DNA of 18,940 nucleotides, taken from assembly GCA_045538465.1 (NCBI GenBank), contig JAZSRK010000169.1, positions 1 to 18,940 on the forward strand, given 5' to 3'. The stretch comes from Limiplasma sp045538465. Its GTDB lineage: Bacteria; Bacillota; Clostridia; Christensenellales; Aristaeellaceae. The translations under genes and the position numbers were made by a program. Numbering within the stretch: the stretch's first letter is position 1; each line of letters starts with the position of its first letter. Below, in pieces: positions 14,956 through 18,940 of the stretch. The notes below the pieces were generated by a model, which was not told the origin of the DNA, searched no databases, and saw only the letters and a program-made list of their open reading frames with translations.

Positions 14956-15291
14956 GCTGGCGGCAGCCGCGCTGTGTAGTTATCTCGCAGTGCTGCTGCG
15001 AGGAACTGGGTGGGGGTTACGCACCCCCACACCCGCGCCTACTCTTTTCAAAAAGAGTAGGCAGAAAACAGCGACACGTTCGCTTTGGTCAAATCCCCTT
15101 TAAAGCCCGTTTTTTCGGCGGCGGGCAAAACTTGCATTTGCTGAACGCATGTTGGCTGTCTTAACTGCATGTTGGCGCTGCCACGTTTGCCCTTTTACCC
15201 GCCGAAAAAAAGGGCGGGGGATTTGACGTCGCTCTCTACCGTCGCGGTGCGGGCCGGCTGGTGGCTGCATTCGTGCATCGCCTTGCAACCC
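14956..15291. repeat. 336-bp folded repeat element, copy 1
   Basis: This element recurs at 15446-15781 with the same length. It contains, in order, a hairpin GTGGGGGT/ACCCCCAC (15010-15030), a 26-nt hairpin GCCTACTCTTTT/AAAAGAGTAGGC (15037-15062), and a large imperfect palindrome from GCGAC (15071) and GTCAAATCCCC (15088-15098) to GGGGATTTGAC (15217-15227) and GTCGC (15232). Inside the palindrome TTTTTTCGGCGG and GGGCAAA pair with TTTGCCC and CCGCCGAAAAAA. It ends with a GC-rich conserved tail (GTCGCGGTGCGGGCCGGCTG). Confidence 0.9.
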
Positions 15292-15445
15292 GTGCTGGGG
15301 TGGGCGGAGGTTGGCTGCCTCCCCATCCTTGGCGCTTTTCTAGGCGTGCTGGCAGGCGCAGCACCACCACTCTTGGCTCTCCCTTTGGGAGAGCTGGCAG
15401 GTGCAGCCTGACTGAGAGGGTTTGGCTTTTGCCAAGCAGTTGCTG

Positions 15446-15781
15446 CTGGCGGCAGCGGCGCTGTGTAGGTATCTCGCAGTACCGCTGCGAGGAACTGTGT
15501 GGGGGTTACGCACCCTCACCCCCGCGGTTACTCTTTTTGAAAAGAGTAACCAGAAAACAGCGACACGTTCGCTTTGGTCAAATCCCCTTTAAAGCCCGTT
15601 TTTTTCGGCGGCGGGCAAAACCTGCATTTGCTGGATGAAAGTTGGCTGTCTTTCGTGCATGTTGGCGCAGCTACGTTTGCCCGTTTACCCGCCGCAAAAA
15701 AGAGCAGGGGATTTGACGTCGCTCTCTACCGTCGCGGTGCGGGCCGGCTGGTGGCTGCATTCGTGCATCGCCTTGCAACCC
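15446..15781. repeat. 336-bp folded repeat element, copy 2
   Basis: Second copy of the 14956-15291 element, 490 bp downstream and in the same orientation. The hairpins correspond to 15499-15519, 15526-15551 (GGTTACTCTTTT/AAAAGAGTAACC) and the large palindrome 15577-15717. Several differences from copy 1 preserve base pairing. Both copies are followed by 45-bp units and TGACTGAGAGGG, so the full compound unit is about 490 bp. Confidence 0.9.
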
Positions 15782-15941
15782 GAACTGGAGTTGGCGGGGT
15801 GTAACAGCTTTCCCCCTTTATCTCTCCCTCTGGCAGAGTTGACAGGCGTGGCTGCCCTCCCAGCCTTGGCTCTCCCTCTGGGAGAGCTGTCAGGCGCAGC
15901 CTGACTGAGAGGGTTCACGATGAAGGGTTTCCTCGCGGCAG

Positions 15942-15994
15942 AACCCTCTCCGGCTTCGCTTCGCTCAGCCACCTCTCCCAGAGGGAGAGGCAAG
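15942..15994 (+). repeat. 53-bp direct repeat, copy 1
   Basis: It runs from AACCCTC through TCAGCCACCTCTCCC and GGGAGAGGCAAG and recurs at 16260-16312 with the same length and a handful of changes. The end forms a CCTCTCCC/GGGAGAGG hairpin. A fragment of the same hairpin lies before mfd at 7686-7709. Confidence 0.85.
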
Positions 15995-16054
15995 TGGAGT
16001 GGGCGGTTTTGTCGATTGGCTACGGAGATGTGGCTATGGCTTTTAGCAACTTGA

Positions 16055-16205
16055 GGCACCCTCAGTCAGGCTACGCCTGACAGCTCCCTCGCAAGCGAAG
16101 GAGCCTTTGGGGGTCTCCGGCAATGCCTGCTCCCCGCTCCCACTAAAAATGTGCCACTGGCACATTTTCTTAATGCGTCGCGCCCTCGCAAGCGAAGGAG
16201 CCTTC
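16055..16205 (-). repeat. Inverted-pair repeat, copy 2
   Basis: Reverse-complement counterpart of 14789-14909. It includes GTCAGG/CCTGAC at 16065-16082, the word CTCGCAAGCGAAGGAGCC twice, and the palindrome AAAATGTGCCA-C-TGGCACATTTT at 16146-16168. The two copies bracket the 336-bp elements. Confidence 0.85.
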
Positions 16206-16259
16206 TACGGGTCTCCTCCCATAGGGGCGTTGAGCCGAAGGCGACAAGCCCTATCAGCC

Positions 16260-16312
16260 AACCCTCGACCGCTTCACTGCGTTCAGCCACCTCTCCCAAA
16301 GGGAGAGGCAAG
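16260..16312 (+). repeat. 53-bp direct repeat, copy 2
   Basis: Same unit as 15942-15994, with substitutions mainly in the middle (GCTTCACTGCGTTCAGCC versus GCTTCGCTTCGCTCAGCC). The terminal CCTCTCCC/GGGAGAGG hairpin is kept. Confidence 0.85.
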
Positions 16313-16486
16313 CAGGGGGGCACGGGGAGGCGTTCACGCCGAAGGCGGGGAGCCCAAACACCCAAGCCCCACAAAAAGGGGCATGCCCGCAGCGAAGCGA
16401 GGACATGCCCTCAAGCAAGCGGCCTGAGGAAGGGTTGGGGCCCCTCCTCAGAGGCCGCGGAACTATTGTCCACTCCCGGGGCGAAC

Positions 16487-16514
16487 GCACGCCGCCGTGC
16501 TAACGGCGGCATGC
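16487..16514 (-). terminator. 12-bp hairpin downstream of corA
   Basis: On the minus strand GCATGCCGCCGT pairs fully with ACGGCGGCGTGC (one G-U) around a TAGC loop. It begins about ten bases after the corA stop codon. No U run follows, so it is a likely but not certain transcript end. Confidence 0.6.
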
Positions 16515-16524
16515 GGACGCCCAT

Positions 16525-17457
16525 CTAGAACATTTGTTTCCGCCACAGCACCACAGCTGCAATGCTGCTCAAAACCAGCGATATCCCCAGCACGATCCAG
16601 AAGCCGGAAGGCGACTGCTGGAAGGGCACGGGGGTATTCATGCCCCACAGAGAGGCCAGCAACGTAGGCACAGAAAGCACCACGGTAACGCTGGTCAAAA
16701 TTTTCATAACGGTGTTTTGGTTGTTGGAAATAATGGAAGCGAAGGCATCGGTGGAGGAGGACATAATGTCGCGGTAAATAACGCACATCTCGATGGCCTG
16801 CCGGTTTTCAACGATAACATCGTCCAAAAGCTCGGTATCCTCGGGGTACTTGCGCAGCATATCCATACGCATCATCTTCTCCATCACCATCTCGTTGCCC
16901 TTGAGGGAGGTGGAAAAGTAAACGAGGGATTTTTCGAGGGTCATCATCTGCAAAAGCTCGTTGTTGCGCAGGGAGTGCTGCATGCGCTCCTGCACCTGAG
17001 TGGATGCCTTGTCGATCTGCTTAAGGTACGCCAGATAGCGGGAAGCGTTGCGGTAGAGCAGCTGCAGAATGAAACGGGTGCGCTTGAAGGTCCAGAAACC
17101 GCGAATGCGCTCCTCGGTAAAGTCGGTAATGATGGAGCTGTCGCGGGTGGAAACGGTGATGATGACATCATCCACCATGACGATGCCCATAGGCACGGTG
17201 GTGTAGGAATAGCCGTTATCGTCGGCCTCTACGTAGGGTACGTCAACGATGATCAAGGTCTGGTCGTCGTTGCGGTCGATGCGGGCGCTTTCTTCCTCGT
17301 CCAGTGCGGCGGGCAGATAGGTGGGGTCGAGGGCAAAGCGGGCGGTGAGACCGTTGATCTCCTCTCGGGTGGGGTTCTGCAGGTGTACCCAGCAGCCCTT
17401 TTCCAAGGTGTTGATCTCGGTCAGGTGATCGTCTACGGTCAGATAGATCCTCTTCAT
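16525..17457 (-). CDS. corA: CorA-family Mg2+ (divalent cation) transporter
   Basis: CorA forms a pentameric channel in the cytoplasmic membrane, mainly for Mg2+ uptake and also Co2+ or Ni2+. The 310-residue protein has a large acidic and helical cytosolic part (1-~245). Two C-terminal membrane segments follow: the first ends in the signature LWGMN (Gly272-Met273-Asn274) that forms the selectivity filter. The short loop TPVPFQQSPSG leads to the second (WIVLGISLVLSSIAAVVLW) and a brief basic tail. Start ATG 17457 directly follows seven U and a GGCAGG ribosome binding site that also belongs to a hairpin. The gene has a long structured leader with its own promoter and leader ORF, so it is very probably controlled by attenuation. 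It is divergent from the HAD phosphatase gene. Confidence 0.95.
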   Translation of the reverse strand: MKRIYLTVDDHLTEINTLEKGCWVHLQNPTREEINGLTARFALDPTYLPAALDEEESARIDRNDDQTLIIVDVPYVEADDNGYSYTTVPMGIVMVDDVIITVSTRDSSIITDFTEERIRGFWTFKRTRFILQLLYRNASRYLAYLKQIDKASTQVQERMQHSLRNNELLQMMTLEKSLVYFSTSLKGNEMVMEKMMRMDMLRKYPEDTELLDDVIVENRQAIEMCVIYRDIMSSSTDAFASIISNNQNTVMKILTSVTVVLSVPTLLASLWGMNTPVPFQQSPSGFWIVLGISLVLSSIAAVVLWRKQMF

Positions 17458-17464
17458 AAAAAAA

Positions 17465-17506
17465 CCTGCCTTTCTTACGCCGGTCGGCGGCGTAGGTCCG
17501 GGCAGG
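17465..17506 (-). terminator. Attenuator terminator / ribosome-site sequestering hairpin in the corA leader
   Basis: On the minus strand CCTGCC (17506-17501) pairs with GGCAGG (17470-17465), enclosing a perfect inner stem TACGCCG/CGGCGTA (17494-17476). Seven U (17464-17458) follow immediately, then the corA AUG. The GGCAGG is also the only ribosome binding site candidate of corA. The hairpin could therefore end transcription, hide the start site, or both. Confidence 0.7.
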
Positions 17507-17580
17507 GGGTGTGCCTTTTGGTGCGCAAAGATATGCAGAGGGATGCTATGCGCCGATAAAAGGCGCAGCCTCTGCCCGGA
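17497..17580 (-). promoter_or_regulatory. Antiterminator-like helix and competing stem in the corA leader
   Basis: On the minus strand TCCGGGCAG (17580-17572) is perfectly complementary to CTGCCCGGA (17505-17497). This 9-bp helix uses the bases 17501-17505 that the terminator-like stem needs, so the two exclude each other. A third pairing, GCAGAGG (17575-17569) with CCTCTGC (17541-17535), shares GCAG with the antiterminator arm and encloses TGCGCC/GGCGCA. The upstream arms lie inside the leader ORF, so a translating ribosome would decide which stem forms. Confidence 0.7.
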
Positions 17581-17629
17581 GTCTGTTCAATTGTACGGGA
17601 AAATTGCAACTATACGGGTCCGCGTCCAC
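17546..17629 (-). CDS. Leader peptide ORF of corA (27 aa, starts MDADP)
   Basis: A GTG start (17629-17627) is placed eight bases after AAAGGAGGAG (17645-17636), the strongest ribosome binding site in this region and far better than that of corA. The 27-residue product begins MDADPYSCNFPVQ, continues with an Arg/Ala-rich middle and ends in PFIGA before TAG. The leader lies wholly inside the transcript from the upstream promoter, 88 bases before the corA start codon. The acidic-proline beginning resembles MgtL of enterobacteria (MEPDP), where such residues destabilise the ribosome at low Mg2+; Salmonella corA also has a leader ORF, corL. The peptide overlaps the arms of the competing leader stems. 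The reading frame is seen in the sequence; the regulatory role is inferred. Confidence 0.72.
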   Translation of the reverse strand: MDADPYSCNFPVQLNRLRAEAAPFIGA

Positions 17630-17674
17630 GATGGACTCCTCCTTTCGGCAGAATGCAAATGTCTCTCCATGCCT

Positions 17675-17703
17675 ATGATATCCGCTTTTTACGGCTGTGT
17701 CAA
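17675..17703 (-). promoter_or_regulatory. Consensus promoter of the corA leader
   Basis: On the minus strand a perfect TTGACA (plus positions 17698-17703), a 17-bp spacer and TATCAT (17675-17680). The start is expected near 17668, which gives a leader of about 210 nt before the corA ATG. Confidence 0.82.
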
Positions 17704-17771
17704 CGAAAAAAACGGCGGAAAACCGTCATTTCTTCTCAGGCGAAGAAAGCTTGCTGCCACACCAAAAAGCC

Positions 17772-17799
17772 TTGAATTACCGCTAAGATGATGTATAAT
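17772..17799 (+). promoter_or_regulatory. Promoter of the HAD phosphatase unit
   Basis: TTGAAT (17772-17777), a 16-bp spacer and a perfect TATAAT (17794-17799). The expected start near 17806 leaves a leader of about 125 nt that contains a small ORF. It is divergent from the corA leader promoter. Confidence 0.75.
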
Positions 17800-17839
17800 A
17801 GAGGTAAGAGATCGCTTTGGTAATTGCAAAGGAGCGCGT

Positions 17840-17926
17840 ATGAGCCTAAGCGCACAGGAGCGGGCGCATGCCGCAAGGTCTGTAGGTCTATGCAAAAGCC
17901 GTTTATGCCAACGCAAAGGAGAATGA
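17840..17926 (+). CDS. Possible 28-codon leader ORF upstream of the HAD phosphatase
   Basis: ATG 17840 follows AAAGGAG (17828-17834) at five bases and reads 28 codons, beginning MSLSAQERAHAARS and ending with KGE before TGA. The stop lies only three bases before the phosphatase ATG, and the last codons (AAA GGA GAA) are themselves the ribosome binding site of the phosphatase, so translation could be coupled. The peptide is basic with two Cys and has no family that I recognise. It could be a regulatory leader or a chance frame. Confidence 0.42.
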   Translation: MSLSAQERAHAARSVGLCKSRLCQRKGE

Positions 17927-17929
17927 CCC

Positions 17930-18589
17930 ATGATCCGCAACATCGTTTTTGATATGGGCAACGTATTGCTGCGTTTCGACCCGGCGCTGTTTATTGAGCG
18001 GGCAGGTGTACACAACGAGCAGGATGCCAGGCTTTTGTCGTATGAGCTGTTCCGCTCGGTAGAGTGGGTACAGATGGACCGCGGCGCCCTGATAGAGCCG
18101 GAAGCTTTGGAAATACTGAAACCCCGTCTGCCGGTGCATCTGCATCCGGCACTGGAAGATCTGCTGCTGCGCTGGGAACGCCCCATCCTGCCCATACCCG
18201 GCATGGCCGATTTTGTGCGGGATTGCCGCCGCGCAGGGTACGGCATCTATTTGCTATCCAACGCCAGCAAACGCCTGCACGAATATTGGAAGAGCGTACC
18301 CGGCCACGAATACTTCGATGGCGAGTTCGTGTCGGCAGACTACAAGCTGGTAAAGCCCCAGCAAGCTGTGTACCGCAAATTCTGCGAGGTATTCGGGCTA
18401 AACGCCAAGGAGTGCCTGTTTATCGATGATATGCCTTTGAATATTGAAGGCGCCATTACCGCCGGTTGGCAGGGGATCGTTTTCAACGATGCAGAAGATC
18501 TGCGCAAGAAAGCCTATGCCATGGGCGTTCGCATCCCGCTTAAGAAGCTTGAATTGAAGGAGACCCGCCAGAATACCGATGAGCGGTAA
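17930..18589 (+). CDS. HAD-superfamily hydrolase (subfamily IA, YihX-like phosphatase)
   Basis: The 219-residue protein has all HAD motifs: motif I FDMGNVLL with nucleophile Asp8, motif II LLSNAS, motif III Lys in KLVKPQ, and motif IV FIDDMPLNIEGA. A helical cap lies between motifs I and II (~17-85). Motif I has Gly in place of the usual second Asp (DMG), as in the E. coli sugar-phosphate phosphatase YihX (FDLGNV), which suggests a small phosphorylated metabolite such as a hexose phosphate. The protein is cytosolic. ATG 17930 is preceded by AAAGGAGA at eight bases and by the end of a possible leader ORF. A terminator lies about 155 bases downstream. The superfamily is certain; the substrate is unknown. 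Confidence 0.92.
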   Translation: MIRNIVFDMGNVLLRFDPALFIERAGVHNEQDARLLSYELFRSVEWVQMDRGALIEPEALEILKPRLPVHLHPALEDLLLRWERPILPIPGMADFVRDCRRAGYGIYLLSNASKRLHEYWKSVPGHEYFDGEFVSADYKLVKPQQAVYRKFCEVFGLNAKECLFIDDMPLNIEGAITAGWQGIVFNDAEDLRKKAYAMGVRIPLKKLELKETRQNTDER

Positions 18590-18634
18590 CAAAAGCCGAG
18601 AGGCACTGCGAGCCGCAAGCCATCAAGAAAAGCA

Positions 18635-18676
18635 GCAAGCCTCGTCAGAACAGCCGCATAGGTCGTTCTTTGCAAT
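18635..18676 (+). repeat. Degenerate fragment of the 200-bp interspersed repeat
   Basis: GCAAGCCTCGTC followed by an AGAACAGCCGCATAGG-like stretch matches the last 45 bases of the repeat at 7481-7681 (GCAAGCCTCGTCGGAAAAG) with several substitutions. The surrounding gap 18590-18835 otherwise contains only the terminator listed below. Confidence 0.55.
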
Positions 18677-18744
18677 CTGAGAGAGCCCAGCGAGAATGAT
18701 GGAAAGGAAGGAGTTATCCTTCACTTACCATTATGCAAATCATG

Positions 18745-18776
18745 AAACCGCAAGCCTTTGAATGGCATGCGGTTTT
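18745..18776 (+). terminator. Terminator-like hairpin upstream of the acetyltransferase
   Basis: AAACCGCAAGCC (18745-18756) pairs with GGCATGCGGTTT (18764-18775), with one A-A mismatch and a 7-nt loop. It runs into TTTTGTGT. It probably ends the phosphatase transcript. Confidence 0.7.
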
Positions 18777-18835
18777 GTGTAGTGCTGTGATAGAATGAAA
18801 GCGATAAACTTGAATTTATAGAAGGGAACGATAAT

Positions 18836-18940
18836 ATGATACGACATGCAACGATAGCAGATGCATCAAGAATAGCAGAAATATTGATTTTTACAAAAGT
18901 CGGAGGCCAAGCGGTCTTAGGAAGACAAGACCTGATAACA
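18836..18940 (+). CDS. GNAT-family N-acetyltransferase, 3' end outside window
   Basis: Only 35 codons are visible: MIRHATIADASRIAEILIFT and a following Gly/Arg-containing stretch. The opening is the typical first strand and helix of GNAT acetyltransferases (MIRxATxxDAxxIAEI), which transfer acetyl groups from acetyl-CoA to amines. The acetyl-CoA-binding motif lies beyond the edge, so the substrate is open. ATG 18836 follows GAAGGGA at about nine bases. The base composition is unlike the neighbours: five of six Ile codons are ATA and two of three Arg codons are AGA, whereas the genes to the left almost always use ATC and CGN. This suggests recent acquisition. Confidence 0.75.
   Translation, partial: MIRHATIADASRIAEILIFTKVGGQAVLGRQDLIT

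Larger units (their letters stand above)
14541..16486. other. Nearly 2 kb without a credible gene, made of nested repeats
   Basis: Every open frame here (up to about 155 codons, on both strands) is built from repeated DNA, starts without a ribosome binding site and encodes low-complexity Arg/Gly/Ser/Pro text. The stretch is a mosaic of at least four families: a 45-bp hairpin unit (seven copies), a 336-bp folded element (two copies), a ~120-150-bp unit present in inverted pair, and a 53-bp unit (two direct copies). No transposase, integrase, tRNA or CRISPR spacer pattern was found. The remainder, 16313-16486, is GC-rich and featureless apart from hairpins. Confidence 0.75.

Noticed and set aside
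14539..15164. Arg/Gly/Ser-rich small frames in the repeat island
   Set aside because: They exist only because the 45-bp unit is a multiple of three. They have no start signals and frames exist on both strands.
17458..17668. M-box (ykoK) Mg2+ riboswitch before corA
   Set aside because: The conserved M-box stretches are not found; the leader instead shows a translated short ORF with competing stems.

Overview
The window looks like chromosomal DNA from a high-GC, Gram-positive Clostridia-type gut bacterium (Bacillota). The basis is the monoderm gene set (MurA, cell-wall amidase, lipobox lipoprotein foldase, Mfd, CorA), strong AGGAGG ribosome binding sites, TTGNNN-17-TATAAT promoters, and many hairpin-rich intergenic repeats of the kind seen in gut Clostridia. 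Genus cannot be assigned from this sequence alone.

Layout. 1-3254 (+): 3' part of murA, a repeat-bearing gap, a small J-domain/TPR protein and a secreted N-acetylmuramoyl-L-alanine amidase. 3318-3960 (+): xpt with its own promoter, closed by strong terminators. 4076-5681 (-): a two-gene unit, an intracellular GH26 mannanase-like enzyme overlapping a PnuC-type transporter. It is divergent from gltX (5904-7364, +), and the divergent promoter region carries a 10-bp tandem repeat and a near-perfect palindrome at the gltX start point. 7365-7760: repeat-filled gap. 7761-11576: mfd with a repeat-derived insertion. 11738-12103: a small helical protein of unknown function. 12610-14445: a parvulin/PrsA-like lipoprotein with long Pro-Ala-Glu repeats at both ends. 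14537-16486: almost 2 kb without a credible gene, built from several repeat families, including two 336-bp copies of a highly folded element. 16525-17457 (-): corA. 17930-18589 (+): HAD phosphatase. 18836-end: the start of an AT-rich GNAT acetyltransferase.

Most interesting point. The 210-nt leader of corA (minus strand, about 17458-17668) appears to be a complete attenuator. It has a consensus promoter (TTGACA-17-TATCAT), a very strong Shine-Dalgarno and a 27-codon GTG-started leader ORF that begins MDADP. Downstream are mutually exclusive stems: a 9-bp antiterminator-like helix, and a terminator-like helix followed directly by seven U and the corA AUG. The acidic/proline start recalls the EPDP motif of enterobacterial MgtL, which lets ribosomes fall off at low Mg2+. 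This suggests an independent Mg2+-sensing leader-peptide system in a Gram-positive organism.

Second theme. The intergenic repeats are strongly structured. Two copies of one element differ by compensatory base-pair changes, which suggests selection on the folded form.
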